Source of the DNA: Takifugu bimaculatus
Taxonomy: Eukaryota > Chordata > Actinopteri > Tetraodontiformes > Tetraodontidae
DNA: 64,000 bases
Direction of reading: 5' to 3'
Assembly: GCA_004026145.2 (NCBI GenBank)
Contig: CP034979.1
Span: 7,899,480 to 7,963,479 of the forward strand
The notes below the pieces were generated by a model that did not search any database, had not been told where the DNA came from, and worked only from the letters and a program-made list of their open reading frames with translations. The first letter of the stretch is position 1; the number at the start of each line of letters is the position of its first letter. Position numbers and translations under genes: made by a program. Of the stretch, positions 36,731 to 48,517 are shown one piece after another.

Positions 36731-36812
36731 AGTGACGTAGGAGGGTGCACAATGATGGTGACGTAGGGGGGTGCACAATGATGATGGTGACGTAGGGGGG
36801 TGCACAATGATG
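36731..36812. repeat. Three tandem ~27-29-bp repeats with CRE half-sites upstream of opn3
   Basis: The unit is GTGACGTAG, a G run, then GTGCACAATGATG, repeated at 36732, 36758 and 36787. Each copy begins with TGACGTAG, a CREB/ATF-type half-site. The array lies about 300 bp upstream of the opn3 start codon, in the position of a promoter. Confidence 0.8.
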
Positions 36813-38030
36813 ATAAATGACCCGAAATCGGTGCAAAAGCTCCCGTTTATCTTATTCATTTATCCTATTGCGACTATTAATGTTATTTCAATTCATTTTA
36901 CAGTTCTGCCATTTCAATATTTGAGCTTTAAACTCGACTCTTTTTCAGGCTATTTGCTGTCATCAAGCACCGTCGTGTCATGAGCTGGGGAATAATAAAG
37001 TCCATCTAATTAAAAGGAAATCAATTAAAACTGTCAACTCGAAATGTGCAGCGTTCAAATGATGGCACGTTCATGGTGTAGGAGGACTAAAAAGTGTTGT
37101 TTGCAGCTGCCAGATGAACATTTCAATTCAACACAGATGAGCAATTTTATCAAAAGGACAATTATTAGACTGCATTTGGGAAAACCTGTTAAGGAAGGAG
37201 AGAAAGGAGCATGTCTGTCTCCACTCAGGAGACCCGGCTGTGGCCTGGCCACCTCTGATTCTCCTGATTCGGCCGTGCGTCCTTCCTTTGGCAGCTTGTG
37301 TGCCGCCAGTGGCCTTGATGATTTCGTGTCCATGCAGACCAGAGCGCGTTGTGACGTTGCTGATTCGTGTGACCTGGATTTCTTTGTGCCTACAGGTTGA
37401 AGCAGAATAGCAGATCTCTCTCTGACAACACAAGAGATGACATCTCATGCTGGGGAAGAGCGACAACGTTCAGACAGACCCCAGGAACGTTTAAACTACA
37501 CATCATACTTACACATCTGTGATGTTTATTCCCACAGGTTTCCATTTGAAGCATCAGTTAAGTGTTTTACTTGTAAAGATTTACGTCAAAGGGAAATACT
37601 GACTTTGGCTTTTCATTGTCAGGGCTGTGCAATGATGCTGCTGTGCTGGAGAAGAGCTCCTCTCCTCAGTCAGGGGGACGTGGAGGACCGTGTTCAAGGC
37701 CAGAAACACGTTCAAGTTGAAAGCAGAAATCAACACAAAAAATGGCTCCTCAACATGGAGTCCCACAGTGATGTCACAGGAAGGGGAAATCTGGCTAAAT
37801 CCATCCATGTGCTGGTGATGTAACCTGCGTTGGCCAAACTTTCTACAACTGGGTCAACCTTACAGAGCCCCCCACCCCCCACCCCCACTCATTTGCTTGT
37901 TTCCCTCTCATTTGAATAATCACGTAATATTCTACGACAGGAGTGTCAGTAATCTCCCAGGATCTCCAGTATGAGCCTTCAATCAAACCCCCTGAGATGC
38001 AATTAATGCAGCAGTGTCTGTGATGAGTTT

Positions 38031-38687
38031 TCAAAGTGACTTTTCACTTGATAACATCATCTGAGCTCTGCAGAGCCCCTCAGCACCTCGGACCTTCGGA
38101 CCACCATCACCACAAACGAGCCACGTTTGCTTCAGCAAAAAAGGAGCTGATCTGATTCTTCTTCTTAAAATATGTGGATGCTTTTTCATCAGCTGGAAAC
38201 ATTCTCCTTGATCCAATACCAACAACATTATATCTATTATATCAAAATCTTTTATGTTTTTCTGTTTGCACAGCAGATAAAAGTAAAGTACTTGAGAGAT
38301 GAACTCCAGTGCAGGATGGCAGTGTTTGCGTTTGTAATTATCCTTCATGATCCTTCTTGGCAGCACTTGAGTGATGAAAGTTCTTGTTCCCTCAACACCA
38401 TCAGAAATGTCTTTGAGGATTTGCCAGAGCAGCAGCTCAGCTCCCTGAGGAATCAGAATAAATCCAAGGTTATTCCTGATTCCCCTCCAACGCTGAAGAA
38501 GATAAGCAGCACCTCCTTCACGTTTGTGCTGAGCTGAAGTGTCGTCAGCAATCTCCCACCTGAACCGTGTCGGGAGAGCCGCTACCATAGCGACAAACCC
38601 CATAATGATGCTATAATTACCGTGGCACAAATGACCAAACTCACCCGAGTCGGTGCCGGTGGCGTCAGCTAAATACAAACTTAACAT
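38031..38687 (-). other. Orphan 218-codon ORF, no recognised homology
   Basis: An uninterrupted minus-strand reading frame of 657 nt, longer than expected by chance in this AT-rich spacer. I recognise no domain. The predicted product has a mixed composition with a hydrophobic stretch (IIMGFVAMVAAL) and a basic middle. A shorter antisense ORF (38172-38537) overlaps it. There is no evidence of splicing, a promoter or conservation. It could be chance, a degraded retroposed sequence, or a lineage-specific gene. Confidence 0.15.
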
Positions 38688-40691
38688 TCTTAAGTTATTC
38701 AGTTCTTCAGGGCAGCAAACTTTAAATTAAGGCCGTAACCTTTATTCTTCTACTTTATTAAGTTATGAATAATTCACTGAAGAAAAGATGAAAAATATGC
38801 CCAGAATGTATGAAGAGTTATTTAAAACGGCGCTCAGATTCAAGGCCTCTACCCCAGTTGTTATTGATGGGTATTAATCTGCGTTCTGCTGTTTCCCTGC
38901 TGTCTGAAGGTGCAGAGGGGTCATTTTAAAAGCCGGCTGATAGGTCCAAAACTCACGGTGTCCTTAACCAGCACGGAAAAAGTTCTGAATCAAAGTAACA
39001 TTAATTCTCTTATGATGTCCGGATAGTTTTTGTAGATCTTTGCGGGTGGACCTGAGTCACGATGCTGATTAAAAAGGTTAAAAATAGGAGGGTTATTTCT
39101 TTAAACAGCCTCCAGTCTGGGTCGCATCTGATGAACTCGTGAAGGCAGTATCAGACTGGGGCTCAGCAGGTTCGGCTCACTTCTGGAGACAAACTCCATC
39201 TGTCCATCTCATCAGCTCATCAGGGCCGTGACCAGACCAAGCAAACCCACAGAACCGCAGACGGACCACGAACGGGCCTGCCGACGGCTGCAAAACTGTG
39301 CACATTTGTAGATTATATAAAGAACTTAATCTACAGAAACAGTCTGAAGCAGATGTTGTTGCTTATTTACAGCACATCGTATCCACAGAGACACTGGATG
39401 TTGTTAGCCATTAGCGCAGCATTGCTAATAATGCTGCTCACGTCCAGACTCATTGATAGTCAGCGATAAATGATGCTTTCAAATGACTAAATAGTGACAA
39501 CTGTAGCCTACACGATACCCACATTAAATGAAAGCCACCTGATTGACACCTTTTGTGTTATTGAGGGAGATCCGCTGCTCCGTTCAGACCCTGGGAGCAT
39601 CTTAGAGATGCAGCACAGATGAGACAGCGGACAAAAGGTCACAGTAGACAAGATCTGAAGCAGCAGAGCAGAGGAGCTTCAGGATCCAGGATCAGTGTCC
39701 AGCCTGCTGACAGTGAGGAGCTGGAGCTTTGAAAGTCACGTAAATGTCAATAACAATAAGAGGAGCTGTTCTGACACCTCAGCCCTTCCATCGATGTTTT
39801 GGTGTCAGTGTTGCCTGTAGATGCTGAGAACTGCTGAAAATACTCAACAACCTTTCACGCTCAGTGGAACTGGGACTCTCAAACACCCATGAGCCAATAA
39901 AGTGCGGTTTGGCCTGGACACCAGCTGTTATCTGATATGGCAGTGAGAGAATGTGGTGAGGCCGATGATAGAAGGTTCACAGAAGACGCCAGCCTTTCAT
40001 TCTCCCTCTGCAGATCACCACAGAGCCCAGAAGCCCAGAGACACGGGGGGTGAAACCAGATCACCAGAGGCCATATGATCCTCCCCGGGCCACCGTCACT
40101 GTCGAGCGTATCTGAGAGGACAGACCTGGACCGGTCCTGTCGGTGGGGGGTGTTTGATGCATCACCATTATTAAAAGTCCCAGGTCGTTTTGATGGAGTT
40201 TGCAGGGTCTCCCCCAAGGCTTTTGGGCTTTTATTGCCGATGTATTAGTATGTCTTATCTGCTGTAGAGTAGCTGCTCCATAAATGCTGTGTTCCACCTG
40301 TGCACACTGTGTGCTTCACCACCTTCCTTTACTTTTACACTGACGGAAATTTCCTTGCCTCCTTCCTCAGGGTCCAGTCTGAAAGTGTCTTTTTCAATCC
40401 AAACAAAACAAGTCCAGAAAGTTTGATAAATATGATTTTTGCACACTGGAGTTGCATCCAACAGAAGGTTGAAATATATAAAAAAAAGATGCACTTGCTG
40501 GCTTAAAGGGTCAGCGACAGTGATGGCTAAAAAATCTCTTGTTGAATCTGAAAGGCTGTTAAAAATGTAAAATAAAATGTTGTTGTAATGTTCCATCAGC
40601 CTCTAAGATCTGTTCTTCCCACTCCAATCAGCCCAAATCAGTGGATTTATATATAAAGTCTGATGAAAACAACACATTTCAAATGTATCTA

Positions 40692-40694
<3 letters not shown>

Positions 40695-40745
<51 letters not shown>
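40695..40745. repeat. (TG)n microsatellite
   Basis: About 25 uninterrupted GT units, among the longest microsatellites in the window. Confidence 0.9.
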
Positions 40746-40748
<3 letters not shown>

Positions 40749-41820
40749 GTGGATGAGGGCAGGTATAAGTTGACAAGCTCATCTCATCTCCAACACACTC
40801 TTCACAGCTGAGTCAGAGCCGTATTTGAAGTCTAAACCTCATTAAAAATTGGTTTGCTGACGGGATAAGAAGCCTCTGCTGCTTTCATGTCCCCATCAAA
40901 GGGATTGTAAAGTTCTGCCAACAGAATAAAGAACATTTGGGGAGTGTTATTCCAACCTGTTGAAGCCCATGTCAGTGCGTCTCTCTGCTCATGCATATTT
41001 ATTAAGTAGTGTGTGTTTTTGGAATAAATACATTTTCCAGAAGAAAATAGGTGAAGATTAAAAGTCAGGAGTCTTCACACACTTCTACTAGTTACATTCA
41101 ACGTCAATGTCTTTTATTAACATTGTAATTTTGGAACAGAACACAGACCTTAAACATTATTTTATGATGCTTTGAACTTGAACTTTGAATGTTGGATATG
41201 TGTTTAAAGAATGTCCTCTGTGTGTGCAGGACGTTGTGTCCCCGTCCAGCTGATGGTGAACGTTAAAGGTGACAGTGGTGACCTTGAGCTAATGCAAATG
41301 TGTGTTTTCTTCGTCCTTGAACAGCCGTCAGTTCCTCCTGGATGATGTTAGCCTCCCTTTGCTCTTGCTCAGCTTAAGTTTTCTTTTAGAAGAAATAAAA
41401 TTGGTTTAAGGTTTGGTGTGAAAACAAATGGCACCACAATAGTAGGTAGCTAATATCAGCCAGAGTTGGGGAGGAGGGACGGTTGAAACGACTGTTGCGT
41501 GTGTCTTCGAGGCTGAAAATAGCTGCTTTAGCGTCATTCAGCCTGCATCAAAGCAACTTTACCCCTGAAAATGTTCTCCACCGAAAATGTGAAGAGATTT
41601 GTTGAAAGGTTTATTCCATCTGATCTCATAAACAAGCTTAATGGGGAAGAAGAGATCTTCTGTGCAACAAATCAGACCTTGATCCTGGAATCTGATGTGG
41701 TACAGCTGGAACCTGAGGTTAAATATGCTGAAGGGACTGGTTAGAGTGGGACAGACTGGTTAGAGTGGGACAGAGCAGACAATGGACTGGTTATAGCGGT
41801 ATAGAGACGATACTTTAGCT

Positions 41821-42817
41821 CAGGGGTGGCCAACTAGTCAGAGCCTAAGAGCCACATTTTTTACTGTGTTACCGCAAAGAGCCACCTCATACATGTGGGC
41901 ACACGTGAACATCACCTCATCCCTTCCTCACACACACACACAGACCTCTGCTTAGACAGATTTATTGTAAATGTTACACACCAACATGATAATGACAGAA
42001 TTTGACTTCCTCAGACCACGGGCCAGTCATTCTCAACAATGAAAATTGTGTGCACTGTCTCACACACACAAACTCTCAGTATAACTAAGTCCACAAACAA
42101 AAATATAATAATTAAAATATATTTTTTTCTCTTACTATGCATGTTGCTTAGTGGGACTTCTGGCATTCCTTGCTTTGAACAATCCTCTTCAAATCTGGCT
42201 TGGATTCAGTTCTTTCACACGGGTGTCAGTCAGAACAGATCGGTGCTTTGGTTTCACGTGTTTTAGGGTAGAAAACAGAGACTCGCAGACGTGTGTTGAC
42301 CCAAATATTGGCAGGATCTTAAGCGCAGCCCGTTTGACATTGGGGTATTTTTCCATTGGCACACTTTTCCAGAACCCAGTGGCCCCCTCCCTTAAAGCAG
42401 GTTTCAGTTGGTCCTCCTCACAAAGATCGATCATCAGCTGCAGCCTCACCTGTGACCAGCGGGGCTTTAAAACAGTGCGGCTCCACATTAAAAGGGTCAG
42501 CGAGGAATGCGATCTGTGGCCTTTTCAGTTGTAGATCACGGAAGCGGGTCACGAAGCTTTCGTGCATTTTTCCTGCCATTTTGAAGGCGAACTTGACACT
42601 AATTGTTTACTCAAAAGATCTCGTCCCTACTGAGAAACTTTGCGGTATTTTCATCTAAGGCGCATGCGCTTTTGGCGAAAGTACCGTATTGAACTCAAGC
42701 GAAGTGAACACGCACATTAAAAAAACCCAAACCCAAACTTTGATATGAACGTTAGAGCCGCATGAAACCAGGCAAAGAGCCGCATGCGGCTCGGGAGCCG
42801 CGGGTTGGCCAGGCCTG
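41821..42817 (-). mobile_element. hAT DNA transposon remnant with terminal inverted repeats and 8-bp target duplication
   Basis: The left end reads CAGGGGTGGCCAAC and the right end, reversed, CAGGCCTGGCCAAC. The flanks are an exact 8-bp direct repeat, CTTTAGCT, at 41813-41820 and 42818-42825, which is the hAT signature. Inside, on the minus strand, 42189-42488 encodes part of a hAT transposase dimerisation domain (FGSTHVCESLFSTLKHVK). The frame then breaks, and the C-terminal motif continues in another frame to a stop near 42125. The element is 997 bp, so the catalytic core is deleted. Related transposases gave rise to vertebrate ZBED/GTF2IRD2-type genes. Confidence 0.88.
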
Positions 42818-42825
42818 CTTTAGCT

Positions 42826-43750
42826 GATCTTAAGGGGACTGAGAAGGAATAAATGGACTGGTTGTAGATGACTACAGAGCAGATGTGGACTGGTTGCAAT
42901 TGGTAAGAAAAGAAGACAAAGAAAACCACAAGACACGTTGTTATAATGTCCATTTCTGTCCATTCATCATCTTTATCAAAGTCTATTAGAGCAGTCACAG
43001 CAACAGCAGTCCTCTCTGAGTTCACACCAGTCATTTACACACTCACATCTCCAGGTTCAACCGGACAAGAAAAGAATCTAGAACCTTCTTTCATATGTGG
43101 AATTTTGGATAAATCTGAAAAAAGAACTTCTCCCTACATACAGGTATGCTAGAGGTAACCGGGTCTCATTCAGACCAGTTTGGTGTTCATAATGGTGATG
43201 AAATGGAGCCACAAATGTGATCTCTGCACACGTCTGAGGGAACACAATCTATATACGTTTACACATGTTGACAATGATTTGCTGATCAACTCATTTTCAC
43301 CGTACTCTCAAAAGTCTTGGAGGATAAAATGAATAAACTCAGAAAAGTATCGAGATGTAAAGAGGTTTTTCAGACAGTACGTATGAGCTCAATCTTTTTT
43401 CTCTTTGAGAAATCAAGAGCAGATGTTTTAATTTCATAGGAAATATGCATATTTGGATGTATAATGTACAAAAGAACTTGAAGTAAAAAATAAAGTTAAA
43501 AAACAGAAATACTTGTATGAAAACGAGGCGAGGCATTCTTCATTTGACTTGATTTGGTAAGATACAATAGCGCCCCCTACTGGACTGGAGTGTGGCTCAG
43601 TAAATTGGTAAAAGAAAACCAGGAATTCTGTCACAGTCCACTCCTCCAGCCCACCCACAACAGTGCTCTAACCAATCAGAAGAGAGGGGCGGGGTTTGAA
43701 GATAAAGAAGGGGAGGGGCCACATGGCTGGGCAACCTTTAAGTTGAATAT
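42826..43750. other. Unannotated spacer between the hAT and the duplicated region
   Basis: AT-rich sequence without recognisable exons or clear repeats. It ends where the sequence shared with 57075 begins. Confidence 0.4.
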
Positions 43751-44780
43751 TATAACTACCTCAGAATATCCCACAAACATAAACCCATCATTTTGTAGCG
43801 TAAAAGAGTTTCCTATATCATACAAGTGACAGGTATGGACCATTAAAGTGTCCAGACCTCCGTGAAATGTCCAACTGCATCCACAAGTCCACAAGGAAGC
43901 TGTGCGATAACCGCGTCGCCATTGCTACCCACTTCAACAAATATCTTATATCTGAAGTTTCTGTAACAACGTTTAACTTGGAACCTCTTCTGTCACTCTA
44001 CTAGTGAACAGATCAATGGGCAAGTTTCTTTTTTAACTCCTCAAGAATTCAAACCTAAACTCATAAAGACTATAAATGCATCACATTACGGCAGATTTAC
44101 ACCAGTCTTGATGCTGTGCAGACATAAAACCTGAACTCACACTCAGACTGAATAAAACAATGTGTTTGTTTTAATGCAGACATTAGATCAGACTTTGTAC
44201 TAGGGATGACATGTTTGCCATTAAGTACCTGCTATCAAATGTGCATTAGCATCATATTAATGCGTTATTATTCATTACAAAGCATTTGTTGTCACCGTGT
44301 TTTGCTTGACCATGTTCTCAAACTTATGACACCATTGGCTAAACCTTTACTGGCCATAACCTTCTAAATATGGACCGGACATAAGGAAGTTGTTGTACAT
44401 GAATTATGATGATCACAGGCTGGTAACACATCAGATAAGGGTTGACATTTTTACCAAAGAGTGTCTTTACTCAGGGATAGTATAACATGTATAACACTCG
44501 GAAAATATACTATATACAGTATACTGTCAACAAATACCTGTATTGGACAGGCAGGAAATACATTCATGGAGGCAGATGCTCCTCCTGGGCTTGGAAGGGC
44601 TGGCCAACTGGGCTCAGATGCACTTCAAGCTGGCATAATCCAGGTATGTAATCTTGGAGAGGGAGAAGGTGAGTAACAGTTCCAATTCTCTCGAGGTGGT
44701 ACCCATTTTCCATCAGCCACAGAGAAACCCATGAAGAGCCTCAGGAAAAACCTTTTACTGCTCTCGAAAGGGTGCCCCTT

Positions 44781-45300
44781 CCATCAGGGCAGCCAACGAT
44801 CAGCTGACTTCAGCCCACACGTTAGTCTTTGGAAAAATCAAGGCAAGATTACACCAACATGGTGTCCTGCCTAGGATTCTGTGGCTAATGCTAGTATTAT
44901 AATTTCCAATTTCCACTTCTGAAGGACGTGAGAGGATGGGCAGCACCCACCTTCGGCATTGGTTGGCTATACCTCATAGACTAAGCAGCATCTCCCTCTA
45001 CAGTACAAGCACTAGCTCACACTCCTGAGGAGTTCACGGTGACCAAAGCGAGGTAGGCAAGGAAATCCAAGGATCCATAAATATCTTTTTCTGTCATGGA
45101 GGGCCATAACATTGCATCGAATTCCTCATTCAGCTTGTCGATGATGTCCAAGGAAGAGGAACTCTGGAGCACATCCTCAGCAGCTGTCCTAAAGCTACTA
45201 TCGTTAGCCCCAGACTGAAAGCCCAAACAAGTCTCCGAGGAACAGCAAAAGACTGGCAGCTAAAGGTGGCCCGAGGAAAGCAATCTCAATCTCAATTTGC
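44781..45300 (+). mobile_element. Degenerate non-LTR retrotransposon relic (copy 1)
   Basis: In broken plus-strand frames I see fragments resembling the C-terminal region of R2/NeSL-type reverse transcriptase proteins of fish: K-KARLHQHGVLPRILW, then FPISTSEG, HLR-WLAIP, and SISLYSTST. Stops and shifts interrupt it. The family assignment is from pattern memory and uncertain. It continues directly into an L2/Maui-like 3' end and recurs at 57199-57720. Confidence 0.35.
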
Positions 45301-45329
45301 TCCATAAGCAAGGCCATTTAGTAGACCTC

Positions 45330-45656
45330 TTGCTCTCCCTTAGTCATCAAATTCCACGTACCTACTGGCAGCATAATTTACTTAATATAATGTATTTCTG
45401 TATGTATTCTCTATGATCTATGCCTATTCTCTCCTCTCCTCTCCCTTCTCCTCTCTCTCTACCCAGCCAGCCATCAGCAGGAGGGTTCCCCTACATGAGC
45501 CTGGTCCTGCTCAAGGTTTCTTCCTGTTAAAGGGGAGTTTTTCCTTGCCACTGTTGCTTGTTTAGGGTCAGGCCCTGGGATTCTGTAAAGTGCCTAGAAA
45601 CAATTTTGATTGTAAAAGACACCATATAAATAAAAATTGATTGATTGATTGTAATT
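45330..45656 (+). mobile_element. L2/Maui-like LINE 3' UTR with (ATTG)n tail, copy 1
   Basis: The segment contains a CTCTCCTCT-rich stretch, a block including CCTGGTCCTGCTCAAGG and TTTTTCCTTGCCACTG, and ends in TATATAAATAAA-like sequence followed by ATTGATTGATTG. The same sequence in reverse forms the 3' end of the LINE at 60985-61700, which identifies it. It is 5'-truncated. Confidence 0.7.
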
Positions 45657-46484
45657 GGGCTGATTTCCCAATAATAACCTTTAGTCTGACTATGTTTGTC
45701 TGCTCCCTGCCTGCTTCCATTGTGCTTTGAGCCCCTCCTTGGACTGTTTATAACCCGTCGCAGGTGTCACCTACGTTTTGTTGAGTGGTCAAAGTGGCCG
45801 TTTTGGGACAAAATGACACATCGTCCATCTGTGGGTCAACTTTAAATTTCTGTCCCTTCTCTCCACCTCAGCCAGCTGCTCTTCATACATTCACAAGAAC
45901 AACCCAAGATTTGGAAACCCTTCAACTCAGCAAGGTTAGCCTTCCCAATACACTGCCACGGAGGAACTATTAACAAGTCTGTTTTTTCTTATGCACTTGA
46001 AGAAACCCAGTAAGGTAGTTGACTTTGTCCTTTAAAAGACTAAAGTATCAAAGTAGCTTGTAAGATTGGAGTGAAAGCTGAATTGTACCTTCAGTGTTTG
46101 TTTCATCCAATATTTGCCTGACTTGTATCACATACATGAAACTGAAATATCAGTCTGTCAAAATTGTGATAACCAAAAATCCCAAATAATTATTCATTAT
46201 TTTAAATTTAAAAAAGAAAGAAGCTACATAGTCAGAGAGACATAGTTACCATTATTAACCCTTGGAATAGGAACTGTCAAAATACAATACATTGAGTTCA
46301 TAACTCTATTTAATAATAATTATCGATAAAAATCTGACAATCATAAGAGCACCGAAAATGGATCTAAAGAAATATATTGCAATATTTGAATACACAATTA
46401 TTGGTTCAGATTGGTTCAAACATGCGTGCCTTCTTTACATCAGTCTGACATTTAGGTGCATTATCCTATTTAATAATAAACTGT

Positions 46485-46902
46485 TGGGTTCCAAGGTTCC
46501 GGGTCACTTGTGGCTTGTTTCTCCCTGCAGGGGGGCGTGGTGGAGCCGATCATCATCCACAGCTGGCGCTGCAGGCGGACGCACCTTTCCATCAACCGTT
46601 CCATTTAGAGACAGAGCGCCCGTCTGCCAAGAGTGTTTTGTTCTCCTCATGGTAACTTGCTAACGTTGTCACTCGGTTGAGGTCTCCACGCCTACCTACG
46701 GACATGAACTGCTCGGCGAACTAATGGTCCGCATTGGATCCGCGCTGGAGCTACCGATGCGTCCCGGAGGACCGAGCGAGAGATTCTCTGAATGACCCAG
46801 CAGAACCTTGTGCACCTTGTGTTTCCAATAAAGGCGCTTTTAGGACACTATTCCCCACTGCGTGTTGCCTGCTCTCGGGTCCTGAGACAACCAGTTCTAA
46901 CA
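46485..46902 (+). mobile_element. Putative solo LTR of a Ty3/Gypsy-type element, next to USP copy A
   Basis: Starts TGTTGGGTTCC and ends GTTCTAACA, so it has the TG...CA ends with inverted TGTT/AACA. It contains a plus-strand polyadenylation signal AATAAA near 46829 within a TTGTGTTTCCAATAAAGG context. The same sequence follows the Gypsy coding fragment at 54455-54540 and recurs at 58981-59403, which is why I read it as an LTR. I could not define a clean target duplication. Confidence 0.55.
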
Positions 46903-46936
46903 AACGACATATTTAGTCATATTTCTTGTCCTGATT

Positions 46937-48482
46937 CTAATCCTTCTCCATCTTCTCATAATAGAGTAAATATGCTGTTTTCTGCCGCTGCTGGCACACG
47001 TGGTTAAAAGTCGTTTCTTTGACATTGTCGTCATCATATGTCACCCAGCAGGCATTCCCATCCCCTTGGCTTGCGTTTCGATAAACTCCGTCACAAATGT
47101 AATGGCCTGTGAAGGAAGGAACTGCTTTGTTAGTGGTCAAACGAGGAGAACATTGGTTTTCAACACAGTACTGACAGCTAAACACTGACCGCTGGTAGTG
47201 CAACTCCCCAAATGGTTGACGATGCTCTTCAGAGTATATTTTGTCTACAGAAAATAAAAAGAACAAGCCATTAGCTCCACTCTTTGAGCCATTTCAGACT
47301 GATGACTGCTTAAAGGTTTATCAAGGGTTTACCTTCTCACTGCTCTGATTTGTATGGAGCAGCAGCTCCCTGGATAAACATGTGGCTTTGTGAATTTTTT
47401 GCGCAGCAAAGTAGGACCACTTAAATCTCAATAGGTGGATGATCAGCACACTATCGAGAAGAAAAGGGGAGGGAAGAGGAGATGTAGAGACAGTTAGGGC
47501 CTTTAGAAGGCAGCAGATGTGAGGATGCTGAGATGGCTGGTTCTCACTTTGGCAGAGTGAAAAAGGATCTTTGCTCCGTCGTCTGGGAGGCGCCACAGTG
47601 ACATTGGTAATCCAGCAGTTGCTCCTGCAGAATCAACAACAGTCGTGAGGTTCAACAGCTCCTCTATCATTCACACATGAACACCAAACATGTGTCCCTT
47701 ACTTTCAGGTACAGCTGTATTCCTTGCATGATGGTGTCCTCAGGCGCCACGGACAGGTTCAAACACTCCTCCATCTTTTCAGATTTATGGCCACAACTGT
47801 GAATTCAAGAGAGGATTCAAATAACTAAGGATTCAACTAAACAAGTTCAACACCGATGCAGGAGCAGAAGGTTTCCAGGTATATTCCCACCTGTGGCACA
47901 GCATGGTGCTCAACATCTGGAAGCTGATGTGAGCCTCCACAGGGCAGGTGTAGCTCTGCTCTTTGTCAGTTGCCATTGACCTGAGCTCTGTAGAGACGGA
48001 GCTGAGCTGTTCCAGGACGGTGTTCAAAAATTCGTGGGCATCCTGCAGACAGACCAAAGTGTCTAGTCCAGAAAAGATCAGGATGATGCTCTTGAAAATA
48101 AAAGAATGATTACTTGTTGCTCATCTTTTATAAAGTCTGGATGATGCAGTGCAATGGTGCGCAGGAAGGTGAAGAGGGTGGATTTCTTCTGCATGCTGTT
48201 TTTTGTAGTGAAGCAGTTGTTTATATCTGTGAGCAACCTGGAAAAAGGAGAAAGCAGATGTTTATCATTCATTGCATTAATGCCATAGAATAATGGGGGC
48301 ACGTGAGCTTGTGCTGTACTTGAAAAGCAGAGCTTTTGGGTGTGAACGCCACTGATGACTCTGTTTCTTGAGCTCCGTCACAAAAGGCATGGGGGTCAGG
48401 AGGCTCTGGAGAACAGAGTTCATAAAACAGGTCTGGGACAGGTTGGGGAGTCTGAAACACAAGAAAAACAGCAAAGTGTTGT

Positions 48483-48517
<35 letters not shown>

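Larger units (their letters stand above)
36813..41820. other. Gene-poor spacer right of opn3
   Basis: Five kilobases of AT-rich sequence without a recognised exon apart from the orphan ORF at 38031-38687. A TG microsatellite lies at 40695-40745. Around 41700-41790 a short unit containing GACTGGTTAGAGTGGGACAG repeats two to three times just left of the hAT element. Confidence 0.5.

Noticed and set aside
47107..47189. Reading straight through this stretch as protein (…HYQRSVFSCQYC…) in USP copy A
   Set aside because: A GT-AG intron here restores the canonical motif YTLKSIVNHLGS-TTSGHY in the correct phase; the open frame through the intron is fortuitous.
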